A DNA stretch of 64,000 nt from Spirochaetota bacterium (GCA_029265615.1 JAJUIB010000013.1:1-64000), one strand, 5' to 3'; counted from the first letter of the stretch, positions 25,184-33,484 are shown. A program made the numbers and translations. The notes: generated by a model from the letters alone, not told the origin.

Positions 25184-25767
25184 AGCCTGACCCGCCCCCG
25201 GAACGAACGCGCGAGCGTCAGCCGATCCGCGTATTCGAGGTCCCCCCCCACAGGGATGCCCGTCGCGAGCCTCGTCACCTGCGCACCCGTCGGTTCAAGG
25301 AGCCGCTTAAGGTAGAGCGCCGTCGTGTCTCCCTCGACCGTGGGGTTCGTCGCAATGACAACCTCGCGCACCTCGCCGCCGCGAAGTCGCGCGACAAGGG
25401 CGTCGACGCGGAGCTGCTCGGGCCCCACGCCGTCGAGGGGAGAGATAAGGCCGCCGAGCACGTGGTAGAGTCCGCGGTACTCGTGAGCCCCCTCGATTGT
25501 GACGACATCCTGGGGCTGTTCAACGACGCAGATCGTCGAGCGGTCGCGGGCGGGGGATGCGCACACCGGACAGGGATCGCTTTCCGCATAGGATCCACAG
25601 ACCGAGCAGAAGCGGATCGCCGACTTAAGGCCGCGAATACGCTCCGCCAGCGCCTCAGCGTAGGCCTGGTCCGTCTTGAGGAGATGGTAGGCCACCCGGA
25701 GCGCGCTCTTTCTCCCAATGCCGGGTAGCCGCGTAAGAAGACCGACAAGCTCCTCCAGGGCCTTCAC
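25180..25767 (-). CDS. recR: Recombination protein RecR
   Basis: A 195-residue protein of usual length that works with RecO and RecF to load RecA on gapped DNA. Helix-hairpin-helix residues are at the N-terminus (LPGIGRKSALRVAYHLL), a C4 zinc finger follows (CSVCG, then CPVC at about residues 57-72), and the Toprim domain is next (ICVVEQPQDVVTIEGAHEY, then YHVLGG). A Walker-like C-terminal motif (ATNPTVEGDTTALYL) is intact. It overlaps the ybaB gene by four bases, in the widespread dnaX-ybaB-recR order. Confidence 0.97.
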   Translation of the reverse strand: MKALEELVGLLTRLPGIGRKSALRVAYHLLKTDQAYAEALAERIRGLKSAIRFCSVCGSYAESDPCPVCASPARDRSTICVVEQPQDVVTIEGAHEYRGLYHVLGGLISPLDGVGPEQLRVDALVARLRGGEVREVVIATNPTVEGDTTALYLKRLLEPTGAQVTRLATGIPVGGDLEYADRLTLARSFRGRVRL

Positions 25768-26096
25768 GAACCGCTCCCGAAAAACCCCGGCGGCAGGGGA
25801 AAGCCGCCGAGCCCCGAGGCGAGCTCTGCCTGAACCGCCTCGCGGACCTTCGCCGCCGCGTCGTTGTACGCGGCGCGGACAAGATCGCCTAAGAGCGCCG
25901 CATCGGGTGGATCGATTGCCTCGGGGGCTATCACGCAGGAGCGCATCTCGAGAGCGCCGTTGAGCGTTATGCGCACGAGTCCCGCGCCCGAGGACCCCGT
26001 CGCCTCGATCGCGGCCGTGCGACGCTTGAGCTCCTCGGCCTGAGCCTGAAGCGCCTGGGGATTTCTCAACATCTCGAAGAGTTCATTGAAGTTCAT
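25764..26096 (-). CDS. ybaB: YbaB/EbfC family nucleoid-associated protein
   Basis: A 110-residue dimeric DNA-binding protein. It shows the family pattern: MNFNELFEMLRNPQALQAQA with the N-terminal helix, the central strands (GSSGAGLVRITLNGALEMRS) and a C-terminal helix (LGDLVRAAYNDAAAKVREAV). The last residues are Gly/Pro/Phe-rich (GLGGFPLPPGFFG), as usual. In Borrelia the homologue EbfC regulates transcription. The gene overlaps dnaX by 14 bases and recR by four, so the three are translationally coupled. Confidence 0.94.
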   Translation of the reverse strand: MNFNELFEMLRNPQALQAQAEELKRRTAAIEATGSSGAGLVRITLNGALEMRSCVIAPEAIDPPDAALLGDLVRAAYNDAAAKVREAVQAELASGLGGFPLPPGFFGSGS

Positions 26097-27927
26097 CGCT
26101 TCCTCCCGTTTGCCGCTCTTTCACCCGCGAGCCTCGGAACACCCGTTCGACGATAGCGACGGGATCGGTAGTCTCCCCGACCATCGTAGCGTCCCCCTGT
26201 CCCGCCACGCGAGGCGCGGCGGCGGCTTCGGGGGCTTGAGCCTCGACACGTAGCTCGACCCGCAAGGGACGCCCCGCCGCCTCCGCCACCGCCTGCGAAA
26301 CGGCGGGGAGTTCGCCGCGGATGAGGCTTTCTTCCATCCCGCTCCTGAACGGCAACACCACGCGCTCGCCCTCGATGCGCCAGGGAAGGGATTTCCCGAG
26401 TCCGCTTTTGAGAAGCGGACTTGCGCGGCCAAGCGCGGCGATAACCGTTTCGCGGAGCGCCTCGGCGCTTGGGGAAGCGCCGCTCGGCACTTCGTCAGGC
26501 AGCACATTTCCGAACGGCGCGCCGTACGATGCCGATGAGCTTTGTGCGGAGCCTTGTTGCGAAAGCGCGGTCACCCTCTGAGTATCCCGAACGGCGGGCC
26601 CTAGAGGTGCCTGAGCCTCCGTAGCCCCGAGCGCGGCCGCCGCGAGACTCGAAAAGGCAGACTTCAGGCTCGTCGGTAGTTCAGCGTTTTTTTTTTCGCC
26701 TCCCATAGCGGTCGGCCCCTCGCCGCCCTCAGCGGCCGTGCTCTGAAGGGCCGCCTTGGCATCGGCCAAGGGCGCTTCGCCTGCGAGTTTCCGCCGGAGC
26801 GACGCCACGACGCGCGCAAGTTCGGATGGCGGCACATAGTCGCGGAGCCGCACGAGCCGCGCCACGACGAGCTCGAGCTCGAAGCGCGGATCGACGGTAA
26901 AGCGGATGTTGCGATGGAGTTCAAGGAGGCCCGCAAGCGCGCGCTCCACCTGCTCGGAGGAAAGCGCATCGAGCACCCTGCGGCTGTAGGCGTCGGGAGC
27001 CGCGCCGAGGAGCGATTCCCGCGCAATGCCGTTTTTGAGCAAAAGGAGCGCCCTGCAGTACTCGACCGCATCGACGACAGCCTGCTCGGGGGAAACGCCG
27101 CGCGCCAATATTGCGTCGAGCGCTTCGAGCGCCGCGCCAGCAGCCCCCTCCCCCGCGACGCAGGCCTCGAAAAGCGCATTCATCGCCTCGATGCCGACGA
27201 TGCCGAGTTTGTCACGTATTTTGGCGGCGGTGATGTGGCCTTCGGAGAACGACAGCACCTGATCGAAGAGCGTATAGGCATCGCGTGCCGAGCCCGCCGC
27301 CTCTTTGGCGATCCATACAAGGGCCTCGTCATCGACCGTGACGCCAAGCTCGGCGGCGGCAGTCGCAAGAAGCCGCTTGAGGATATCAAAGGGGACGAGA
27401 CGGAAGGCGAACTGCTGGCACCGGCTCTTGATCGTCGCCGGAACCTTGTGTAGCTCGGTGGTCGCGAAAATAAAAACGACGTAGGGCGGCGGCTCCTCGA
27501 TGGTCTTAAGGAGCGCGTTGAACGCGCTCATCGAGAGCATGTGCACCTCGTCGATAATGTAGACCTTGTAGCGCCCACCGTTTGGGGGGAAGAGAACCTC
27601 GTCCTTGATCTGTCGGACGTTGTCGACCGAGGTGTTCGAAGCGCCGTCGATTTCGATAACGTCGAGGGAGGAGCCTGCGCTGATCGCGCGGCAAGAGGCG
27701 CATTCGCCGCAGGGCCGCGCAGTCGGCCCCTTTTCGCAGTTGAGCGCCTTCGCAAGAATGCGTGCGGTACTCGTCTTACCGCAGCCGCGAGGGCCTGAAA
27801 ACAGGTAGGCGTGCGCGATGCGGGAGCTTTCAAGCGACGCCGAAAGGGCCGCTGCGACGAAGTCCTGGCCGGCGAGCTCCTCGAAGCCCCTTGGGCGCTT
27901 GCGGGTCGCGGTGATCTCGTAGGGCAT
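26083..27927 (-). CDS. dnaX: DNA polymerase III subunits gamma and tau
   Basis: A 614-residue clamp-loader ATPase. Walker A is GPRGCGKTS, a zinc-binding module has four Cys (CEKGPTARPCGECASC), Walker B is YIIDEVHML, and the SRC motif is IKSRCQQF. Domain III ends at about residue 370. A linker rich in Ala, Ser and Pro leads to the tau-specific domain that contacts the replicase. ATG 27927 is chosen because the family begins there (MPYEITATRKRPRGFEELAG) and because TACTAT lies 7 bases upstream; the longer open frame overlaps the SRP RNA. At 26687-26696 the coding strand has ten consecutive A, a likely slippage site for a shorter gamma product of 415 residues. Confidence 0.96.
   Translation of the reverse strand: MPYEITATRKRPRGFEELAGQDFVAAALSASLESSRIAHAYLFSGPRGCGKTSTARILAKALNCEKGPTARPCGECASCRAISAGSSLDVIEIDGASNTSVDNVRQIKDEVLFPPNGGRYKVYIIDEVHMLSMSAFNALLKTIEEPPPYVVFIFATTELHKVPATIKSRCQQFAFRLVPFDILKRLLATAAAELGVTVDDEALVWIAKEAAGSARDAYTLFDQVLSFSEGHITAAKIRDKLGIVGIEAMNALFEACVAGEGAAGAALEALDAILARGVSPEQAVVDAVEYCRALLLLKNGIARESLLGAAPDAYSRRVLDALSSEQVERALAGLLELHRNIRFTVDPRFELELVVARLVRLRDYVPPSELARVVASLRRKLAGEAPLADAKAALQSTAAEGGEGPTAMGGEKKNAELPTSLKSAFSSLAAAALGATEAQAPLGPAVRDTQRVTALSQQGSAQSSSASYGAPFGNVLPDEVPSGASPSAEALRETVIAALGRASPLLKSGLGKSLPWRIEGERVVLPFRSGMEESLIRGELPAVSQAVAEAAGRPLRVELRVEAQAPEAAAAPRVAGQGDATMVGETTDPVAIVERVFRGSRVKERQTGGSDELQ
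26687..26696 (-). promoter_or_regulatory. A10 slippage site in dnaX
   Basis: The coding strand reads GGC GAA AAA AAA AAC at residues 410-414. One extra A gives EKKKR and stop (415 residues); one fewer A gives a stop within 10 codons. Run and position (end of the ATPase region) match dnaX programmed slippage in other bacteria. Confidence 0.65.
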
Positions 27928-27951
27928 AGTGGCGATAGTAGCGTGAAAGCA

Positions 27952-27970
27952 CGGGGCGGTAAAGCGCCCC
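27952..27970 (-). terminator. Weak terminator-like hairpin after the SRP RNA
   Basis: On the minus strand GGGGCG, a 6-base loop and CGCCCC are followed by GTGCTTTC. The T tract is poor, so read-through into dnaX is plausible. Confidence 0.4.
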
Positions 27971-27980
27971 CTCAAGCGTC

Positions 27981-28081
27981 CGAAGCCAGGCGGTCTGCGG
28001 CACCGTCTCTTCCGCTTACCGTTGCTTCCTTCCGGACCTGGCGGGGTTGGGCGGCGCCCACGTGCGCAGTGCCTGGCTTCC
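27981..28081 (-). ncRNA. ffs: Signal recognition particle RNA (4.5S type)
   Basis: About 101 nt. The conserved Ffh-binding apical loop is exact on the minus strand: CCAGGTCCGGAAGGAAGCA, with the GGAA tetraloop and the asymmetric loop with AGCGG on the return strand. The ends pair over 10 bp (GAAGCCAGGC with GCCTGGCTTC). It lacks the Alu domain, so it is the short bacterial form. It works with Ffh and FtsY to target membrane and secreted proteins. It lies 24 bases after a serine tRNA and before dnaX, a common bacterial neighbourhood. Confidence 0.95.
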
Positions 28082-28104
28082 GACGTTCGAAGGGGATCGG
28101 ATTG

Positions 28105-28191
28105 CGGAGAGAGAGGGATTCGAACCCTCGGTACCGTTACCAGTACACACGACTTCCAATCGTGCACCTTCGACCGCTCGGTCATCTCTCC
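28105..28191 (-). tRNA. tRNA-Ser(GGA)
   Basis: An 87-nt class II tRNA with a 7-bp acceptor (GGAGAGA/TCTCTCC), T loop TTCGAAT in a GAGGG/CCCTC stem, anticodon loop TTGGAAG and a long variable arm. Discriminator G; CCA is not encoded. It reads UCC and UCU. Confidence 0.95.
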
Positions 28192-28246
28192 GAGATGGCG
28201 ACTTAGCTATTTTTACTTCCCCCTATTCCGGGGCGCGCACAACAAC

Positions 28247-28333
28247 CGGAGAGAGAGGGATTCGAACCCTCGGAACCCTGACGGGTTCAACGGTTTTCGA
28301 GACCGCCCGATTCAACCGCTCTCGCATCTCTCC
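28247..28333 (-). tRNA. tRNA-Ser(CGA)
   Basis: A class II tRNA with the same acceptor stem as tRNA-Ser(GGA), anticodon loop CTCGAAA, long variable arm and T arm GAGGG-TTCGAAT-CCCTC. It reads UCG. CCA is not encoded. Confidence 0.95.
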
Positions 28334-28342
28334 AATAAAAAA

Positions 28343-28416
28343 TGAGGCAAAGAGGATTCGAACCTCCGACCTTCAGATCCGCAATCTGATGCTCTATCCA
28401 GCTGAGCTATTGCCTC
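28343..28416 (-). tRNA. tRNA-Arg(GCG)
   Basis: A 74-nt tRNA with acceptor GAGGCAA/TTGCCTC, D arm GCTCAGCTGGATAGAGC and anticodon stem TCAGA/TCTGA around the loop TTGCGGA, so the anticodon is GCG (reads CGC and CGU). Discriminator A; CCA is not encoded. GCG is unusual, since bacteria normally use ACG edited to ICG. Confidence 0.9.
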
Positions 28417-28469
28417 ATGAAACCCGTCGCGGGACAACCCCGCATCGCCTATAAAAGAACCCTGCCCTT

Positions 28470-28486
28470 CCCCCGCTCGGCGGGGG
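28470..28486. repeat. GC hairpin in the tRNA spacer
   Basis: CCCCCGC, TCG, GCGGGGG within the 114-base spacer between tRNA-Arg and tRNA-Ser(GCT). It may guide processing of the transcript. Confidence 0.4.
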
Positions 28487-28530
28487 CCTCGATTCGAATC
28501 CCCCCATCGGACGGAAAAGGAAAACGGCAA

Positions 28531-28618
<88 letters not shown>

Positions 28619-28632
28619 AAATCGGCCACGTC

Positions 28633-28717
28633 CGGAGCGAGTGGGATTCGAACCCACGGCGCCTTTCGGCGCAACGGTTTTCAAGACCGTCACCATAGAC
28701 CACTCGGACACCGCTCC
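28633..28717 (-). tRNA. tRNA-Ser(TGA)
   Basis: A class II tRNA with acceptor GGAGCGG/TCGCTCC (one G-U), anticodon loop CTTGAAA, variable arm GCGCC/GGCGC and T arm GTGGG-TTCGAAT-CCCAC. It reads UCA and UCG. It is the first gene after the cluster promoter. Confidence 0.95.
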
Positions 28718-28734
28718 AGCGGTTGTGGTACCCC

Positions 28735-28763
28735 ACTTTACGGAAAAGGGCACCGCGTGTCAA
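28735..28763 (-). promoter_or_regulatory. Strong promoter of the Ser/Arg tRNA-ffs cluster
   Basis: TTGACA (28758-28763) and TAAAGT (28735-28740) on the minus strand with 17 bases between; the first tRNA begins 17 bases after the -10. Confidence 0.8.
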
Positions 28764-28836
28764 GGCATGCGGCCGCAGGAATCGCGCCACCCAGGCGGAA
28801 TTCCATCACGCCACCCGCCTCGCCGCAATGCGCGGT

Positions 28837-29325
28837 TCATTCGACCAGGTAGCGGCCTATTTCCTTGAGTTCCGGGATGCGGGAAAAAACTGGCGGCTTT
28901 AAGCCGGCCGCCTCTTTGTCGAGAGCGGCCACCTTCACATAGAGCTCGTTGAGGCGGTCGGCGAGTATCTGCAAGTTCGAGGCGAAATTGTTCACCGCCA
29001 TGTCGCGGAAAACCCGGTCGGCATCGGAAATCCGCTCCCCCGCCTGAGATTGAGACAGATACTTGAGATTGGGGCATATCTGCTTGCGCGCCTGGTAGAC
29101 AAAGCGCGCCATGGCCAGAATCTGGCCGTATAGTTCATCGAGGTGGTAGCCCTGGTAGCGGTAGTGGTCGCTCTTTTCGGTGAACTCCTCGATGAGATTC
29201 CAGGTTCCCGGATCTAGGCTCATCGACGAGATGGCACGGCGCGTAAAGCGGTTGGAGATGTTCTGGCGGAAATGTTCGCCCATCGCCTCGATGGCGGAGA
29301 ATATCTCGGGGTTCTTAAGTTGCAT
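28837..29325 (-). CDS. Unknown helical protein, spirochaete type
   Basis: A 162-residue soluble protein, mostly alpha-helical, that I cannot assign. Landmarks are MQLKNPEIFSAIEAMGEHF, DPGTWNLIEEFTEKSDHYRY, YHLDELYGQILAMARFVY and a C-terminal heptad-like stretch (LQILADRLNELYVKVAALD). ATG 29325 is preferred over the upstream start at 29427 because the first 34 residues of the longer frame are basic and low in complexity, and because TATACT lies 10 bases before 29325. It stands upstream of the tRNA promoter and is divergent from the solute-binding protein gene. Confidence 0.72.
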   Translation of the reverse strand: MQLKNPEIFSAIEAMGEHFRQNISNRFTRRAISSMSLDPGTWNLIEEFTEKSDHYRYQGYHLDELYGQILAMARFVYQARKQICPNLKYLSQSQAGERISDADRVFRDMAVNNFASNLQILADRLNELYVKVAALDKEAAGLKPPVFSRIPELKEIGRYLVE

Positions 29326-29453
29326 GTCAGGGGTCAGTATACCCCATCCGTGCAATCGGCGCCACCGGGGATTGCACCGATCCAATTCGTGAACCGCTCG
29401 CCGTCCCTCGCGGTTCTTGCGCGCCATGCCCGCCGCGGGCTATCGTGATGCAC

Positions 29454-30731
29454 ATGAAGCGCAGACTCACGCGCGCCCTCCTTGCGGCGGGCGTTCTTCT
29501 CGCCGTAGGCGCGGCGGCGCTCCTCGTCGCGCGGCTCGCTCCGCCTCCGGAGCCGCCGGCCGTCCTGTGGAGCGACGTGCCCGAACTTGCCCTCTATACG
29601 GAGCTTTTCAACGCCGCACAGAGCCGCTATCGCGTTGTCATCGAATACAAGACGGATCTACCGAGCGCACTCCGGGATAGCCGAACTCCCCCGGCGCTCG
29701 CCGTGGGCCGCTTCCTCAAGAGCCAGTCTGTCCGCGACCGCTTCCAGTCCCTCGACTACCTCTTCGGCGAGCTCCTTGTCGATCAGTCTGCCTTTTACCC
29801 CGAACTCCTCGCACTCGGCAACATCGAGGGGCGACAGCTCCTTCTCCCGGTCTCCTTCGACCTGCCCGCCATCATCTTCGCGCGCGGCGGCGAGGCATCG
29901 CCCAAAGACGGCTTTGTGCTCGGCGCCGACGAGCTTGTCGCAGCCGCATCGTTCAACAAAAAGAAGGGGGCCTCCTTCACCAGAATGGGCTTTTCGGCGC
30001 GCTGGAACACCGACTGTCTCGTCGTCCTTGCCGGAGCCTTCGGAGCAGCTTTCCGCGAAGGCAAGCCCCTAAGCTGGAGCGATGCGGGGCTCGCCGCCGC
30101 GATCGAACGGCTGCGCGCCATGAGCGCCACGGCAAACGGCTCAGCGGGCGCGGAAGATGATTTCCAGTTCAAATACCTCTACACGCCAGCCTACAAGTAC
30201 ATCGCGGAGGGCCGGGCGCTCTACGCCTACATGCGCGCATCGGAGTTCTTCCTCGTGCCGGAGGAAAAGCGATACCCCCTCGATTACCGCTGGCTCGCCG
30301 AGCGTGGCGCCGTCCCCGTCTCCGAAGGCGTCGTGTTCGCAGGCATTCCGCGCGCGGGAAAATCCAAAGCCGCGGCGGAGGCCTTCCTCAAATGGTTCTA
30401 CCGCGAGGAAAATCAGAAGGCCATGCTCGAGCGGGCGCGGACAAGCCGCGCACTCGAAGGCTCATTCGGCGTGGCAGGCGGCTTCTCGGCGGTGCGCGCG
30501 GTAAACGAGCGGGTCTTCCCGCTCTACTACCCCGCCCTCGTCGGCCATCTGCCGCCCGCGGACAGTCTTTCGCCGCCCAACATCCTTCCGAGCGACTGGC
30601 CCGCAATAAAGTCAACGGTGCTCGCGCCCTGGCTCCTTGAGGCGACCGCGCGCGAACAAAACCCGAAACAGAGCCCCTCGCAGGAACTCGGTGCGCGGCT
30701 TGCGGGCTATGCAAAGCGCGAACGGAAATGA
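29454..30731 (+). CDS. Extracellular solute-binding-like protein (ABC type, family 1)
   Basis: A 425-residue protein anchored by or exported through an N-terminal hydrophobic segment (about residues 5-27, RALLAAGVLLAVGAAALLVA). There is no lipobox Cys, so it may stay membrane-tethered. The fold follows family 1 periplasmic binding proteins: an opening beta segment with WSDVPELALYTELFNAA, the hinge region LPVSFDLPAIIFARGG, a ligand-cleft part (WNTDCLVVLAGAFGAAF) and the C-terminal KAAAEAFLKWFYREENQKAM. No permease or ATPase genes are adjacent, so the transported sugar or other ligand is unknown. Starts at 29445 (GTG), 29448 and 29454 are possible; TATCGT lies 7 bases before 29454, suggesting a leaderless message. 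Confidence 0.75.
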   Translation: MKRRLTRALLAAGVLLAVGAAALLVARLAPPPEPPAVLWSDVPELALYTELFNAAQSRYRVVIEYKTDLPSALRDSRTPPALAVGRFLKSQSVRDRFQSLDYLFGELLVDQSAFYPELLALGNIEGRQLLLPVSFDLPAIIFARGGEASPKDGFVLGADELVAAASFNKKKGASFTRMGFSARWNTDCLVVLAGAFGAAFREGKPLSWSDAGLAAAIERLRAMSATANGSAGAEDDFQFKYLYTPAYKYIAEGRALYAYMRASEFFLVPEEKRYPLDYRWLAERGAVPVSEGVVFAGIPRAGKSKAAAEAFLKWFYREENQKAMLERARTSRALEGSFGVAGGFSAVRAVNERVFPLYYPALVGHLPPADSLSPPNILPSDWPAIKSTVLAPWLLEATAREQNPKQSPSQELGARLAGYAKRERK

Positions 30732-30744
30732 GGTTCGACCGTTT

Positions 30745-31752
30745 TTAGGAGGACTCCCGCCCCTCCGCCGCGCGGATCCACCGCTCGAAGAGCAGGTCAA
30801 ACTCCGCGCAGCTTGCTGCCTTGACCGCCTCCGCGCGTAGCGCGGAGCCGGCCGCCGTGCCGCGCGTATATGAACAGAATTGCTTCCTAAATTCGACGCA
30901 GGCGTTCCGCTCGCCAAGAAAGCGCGCCGCCAGCGCAAGGTGTCGGCGCGCCGTCGCGGCGCGCTCCCGTACGTCGAGCTCAGGCGGCGGCAGGCCCTCA
31001 AGCAGTGCGCGCGCCTCGCAGAAGATGAAGGGGTTGCCCATGGCGCCGCGCGCCACCATCACCCCCGCGCAGCCCGTCTCCTCGAGCATGCGGCGCGCGT
31101 CCGCTGCAGAAAAGACGTCCCCCGAGCCGAAGACCGGCACGGGCAGAGCGGCCGCAAGTTGCGCGATCTCGGACCAGGAAGCCCTGCCCGAATACCCCAT
31201 GGCGCGCGTCCGCGCGTGAAGCGTCACCGCGGCGGCGCCGCCCTCAAGGGCGGCCTCGGCGACCTCCCTGAAATTGCGGCTCCCCTCGTCCCAGCCCGAG
31301 CGGATCTTCACCGTCACGGGCACGCCCGCAGCCCCGAGCACCCCTACCATCGCGCTGACGATGCGCCTGACAAGGCCGGGATCGCGCATGAGCGCCGAGC
31401 CGGCGCCGGACTTCACGATCTTGGGGACGGGACAACCGCAGTTGAGGTCGACCAACACGGGGCCAAAGCGTAGCACCAGCTCGGCCGCGCGGGAAAGGAC
31501 ATCGGGCTTCGAACCAAAAAGTTGGATCGCATACCGCGTTTCGTTTTCGGCCCTGGCCATGAGCGCCTCGGTCTTACCCGAGCCGCGCACGAGCGCCTCG
31601 GCGCTCACCATTTCGGTGAAGCAGAGGTCGGCACCTTCGTCGACACAGACCGAACGGAACGCGGCATCGGAATAACCCGCGACCGGAGCGAGGAAGAGAT
31701 TACCCGTAAGCTCGATGCCACCAACGCGCACGGGATGATGGTAATGGGTCAT
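30745..31752 (-). CDS. tRNA-dihydrouridine synthase
   Basis: A 335-residue FMN enzyme that reduces uridines in the tRNA D loop with NADPH. It shows the family landmarks: LAPVAGYSDAAFRSVC at the N-terminus, VDLNCGCPVPKIVKSGAGSA with the catalytic Cys, LHARTRAMGYSG and VFGSGDVFSAADARRML (FMN phosphate site), then GVMVARGAMGNPFIF. It resembles DusB more than DusA or DusC. The C-terminal helical domain continues from about residue 245. It follows tatD by 38 bases in the same direction and likely shares its transcript. No Shine-Dalgarno sequence is clear before ATG 31752. Confidence 0.92.
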   Translation of the reverse strand: MTHYHHPVRVGGIELTGNLFLAPVAGYSDAAFRSVCVDEGADLCFTEMVSAEALVRGSGKTEALMARAENETRYAIQLFGSKPDVLSRAAELVLRFGPVLVDLNCGCPVPKIVKSGAGSALMRDPGLVRRIVSAMVGVLGAAGVPVTVKIRSGWDEGSRNFREVAEAALEGGAAAVTLHARTRAMGYSGRASWSEIAQLAAALPVPVFGSGDVFSAADARRMLEETGCAGVMVARGAMGNPFIFCEARALLEGLPPPELDVRERAATARRHLALAARFLGERNACVEFRKQFCSYTRGTAAGSALRAEAVKAASCAEFDLLFERWIRAAEGRESS

Positions 31753-31790
31753 GACGCCGTTTGGCGGGCGATGCGACGCGCCCGCCTCCC

Positions 31791-32564
31791 CTAAGCCTGG
31801 ACGCGGAAGAAGCGGCAGGCGTTCTGATACACGGTCTCCGCGACCTCTTCGGGATCCATCTCAAGCATCTCGGCGAGAAAGGCGGCCGTCGAGGGAAGGT
31901 ACTCGGGCTTGTTGCGCTTGCCGCGGAAATCCGCCGGCACCATGAAGGGCGCCTCGCTTTCGAGAAGAATGCGGTCGAGCGGGAGAATCCGGACCGTCTC
32001 ATGCAGGTTGCGCGCGTTCCGGTATGTGAGATTGCCCGCGAAGGAAAAATACAGATTGAGCTCGAGCGCGCGCTCCGCGTATTCCGCATCCTCGGAATAG
32101 CAGTGAAGGACGCCGCCTGCAGGCGGCAGGCGGTCGCGGAGAATGTCAAGCACATCCTTGCCTGCCTCGCGGTTGTGAATGATGACCGGAAGGTCAAGCC
32201 GCGCCGCAAGTTCAAGCTGATCGATGAACAGCTCGATCTGGCTCTTCCGATCGCCAAATTTATGGAAATAATCGAGCCCGATTTCGCCAAGCGCGACGAC
32301 ACGGGGGAGCTTCGCGCCCTCCTCGATCGTCTTACGCCAATCGCGGCCGGGGTTCTGCACCTCAGAGGGGCTCACTCCGACGGCGTGATAGACGTGTTCG
32401 GCGGTCTTGAGGTTCTCATACACCGTCTTGAAGTCCATAAGGCTGTTGCAGATGCTTACAATCCGCGCCACGCCGGCCTGCTTGGCCTCCTGGCAAACCA
32501 AAAGCTGTTCGATCGGGTCATCGAAGATGAGCCCGATGTGGGCATGAGTGTCGAAGTAGCGCAT
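31791..32564 (-). CDS. TatD-family metal-dependent hydrolase (DNase)
   Basis: A 257-residue TIM-barrel hydrolase. The metal and active-site motifs are MRYFDTHAHIG, ALGEIGLDYFHKFGD, VIIHNREAGKD and GVLHCYSED. The last motif, usually ETDxP, reads LESEAPFMVP, so the conserved Asp is a Glu. ATG 32564 follows GGAAGACAG and matches the family start; the frame could extend to 32624, but the extra residues are not typical. A promoter (TTGACG-N17-TAAAAT) lies at 32716-32744. It acts as a 3'-5' nuclease or D-aminoacyl-tRNA deacylase in relatives; which one applies here is unknown. Confidence 0.9.
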   Translation of the reverse strand: MRYFDTHAHIGLIFDDPIEQLLVCQEAKQAGVARIVSICNSLMDFKTVYENLKTAEHVYHAVGVSPSEVQNPGRDWRKTIEEGAKLPRVVALGEIGLDYFHKFGDRKSQIELFIDQLELAARLDLPVIIHNREAGKDVLDILRDRLPPAGGVLHCYSEDAEYAERALELNLYFSFAGNLTYRNARNLHETVRILPLDRILLESEAPFMVPADFRGKRNKPEYLPSTAAFLAEMLEMDPEEVAETVYQNACRFFRVQA

Positions 32565-32715
32565 CTGTCTTCCGTTAGGCTTGGTGATGATGTGAATCCC
32601 GATGGGATACATGAAATGTAGCACGCCGCATTTCCGCCGTCAACACGAATAAATGACGGAGACTCCGGGGCGAGGCAGGGTGAGAAGCGTTTTCCACAGG
32701 GGAAACGCCGGAGGC

Positions 32716-32744
32716 ATTTTAGAAAAAAGCCCCACCCTCGTCAA
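32716..32744 (-). promoter_or_regulatory. Promoter of tatD-dus
   Basis: TTGACG (32739-32744) and TAAAAT (32716-32721) on the minus strand with 17 bases between, about 150 bases before tatD. It begins 8 bases after the end of lptB. Confidence 0.6.
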
Positions 32745-32752
32745 GACAAGGC

Positions 32753-33484
32753 TCACATGCGAAAAGACTCTCCGAGATATATCTTGCGCGCCGTCTCGCT
32801 CGCGAGTACCTCCTCCCGGTCGCCAGAAACGACGATGCGGCCCACGTTGATCACATGGGCACAGTGCGTTATGTCAAGCGTGTCCCGAACGTTGTGGTCC
32901 GTGAGGAGCACGCCGATACCGCATGCAGAGAGCCGTCGGACGATAGTTTTGATCTCGTGCACGGCGATGGGATCGATGCCGGCGAAGGGCTCGTCGAGTA
33001 GAAGGAACTTTGGCTCTATCGCAAGGGCCCGCGCGATTTCCGTCCTGCGGCGCTCGCCGCCTGACAGCGTGTAGGCAGGCTGCTTGCGGATCGCCGCGAT
33101 GCCAAACTCGTCAAGGAGTTCCTCGAGTCGAGTCGCGCGTTCGGCCCTCGACAAGTCGGGCCGCGTCTCCAACACCGCAAGCACGTTCTGCTCGACGCTG
33201 AGCTTGCGAAACACCGATGGCTCCTGTGGCAGATAGGCGATCCCAAGCCGCGCCCGCTTGTACATCGGAAGTCGCCCCAGGTCGATCCCGTCGAGCAGGA
33301 CGCTGCCCGCGCTCGGGCGAATAAAGCCGACAATCATGTAGAAGCACGTCGTCTTCCCCGCCCCGTTGGGGCCGAGAAGACCGGTGACCTCGCCGGTCTC
33401 CATGCAAAAGGAGACGTCGTCGACCGCCGCCTTGCGGCCGTAGAGCTTGCGGAGGGAGCGAACCTCGAGCACATGGCCGCTCAT
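32753..33484 (-). CDS. lptB: Lipopolysaccharide export ABC ATPase LptB
   Basis: A 243-residue cytoplasmic ATPase that drives lipid transport from the inner membrane by LptFG. Walker A is [13 protein letters not shown], the signature is [15 protein letters not shown], Walker B is [13 protein letters not shown], and the switch His follows in [10 protein letters not shown]. Length and sequence match LptB rather than amino-acid ABC ATPases. It is the last gene of pyrG-lptC-lptA-lptB and overlaps lptA by four bases. Many spirochaetes lack classical LPS; the system may move another glycolipid here. Confidence 0.94.
   Translation of the reverse strand: MSGHVLEVRSLRKLYGRKAAVDDVSFCMETGEVTGLLGPNGAGKTTCFYMIVGFIRPSAGSVLLDGIDLGRLPMYKRARLGIAYLPQEPSVFRKLSVEQNVLAVLETRPDLSRAERATRLEELLDEFGIAAIRKQPAYTLSGGERRRTEIARALAIEPKFLLLDEPFAGIDPIAVHEIKTIVRRLSACGIGVLLTDHNVRDTLDITHCAHVINVGRIVVSGDREEVLASETARKIYLGESFRM

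Noticed and set aside
28487-28515. tRNA-like T-loop sequence (GATTCGAATC) between tRNA-Arg and tRNA-Ser(GCT)
   Set aside because: No acceptor or anticodon stem can be drawn; probably a decayed remnant or chance.
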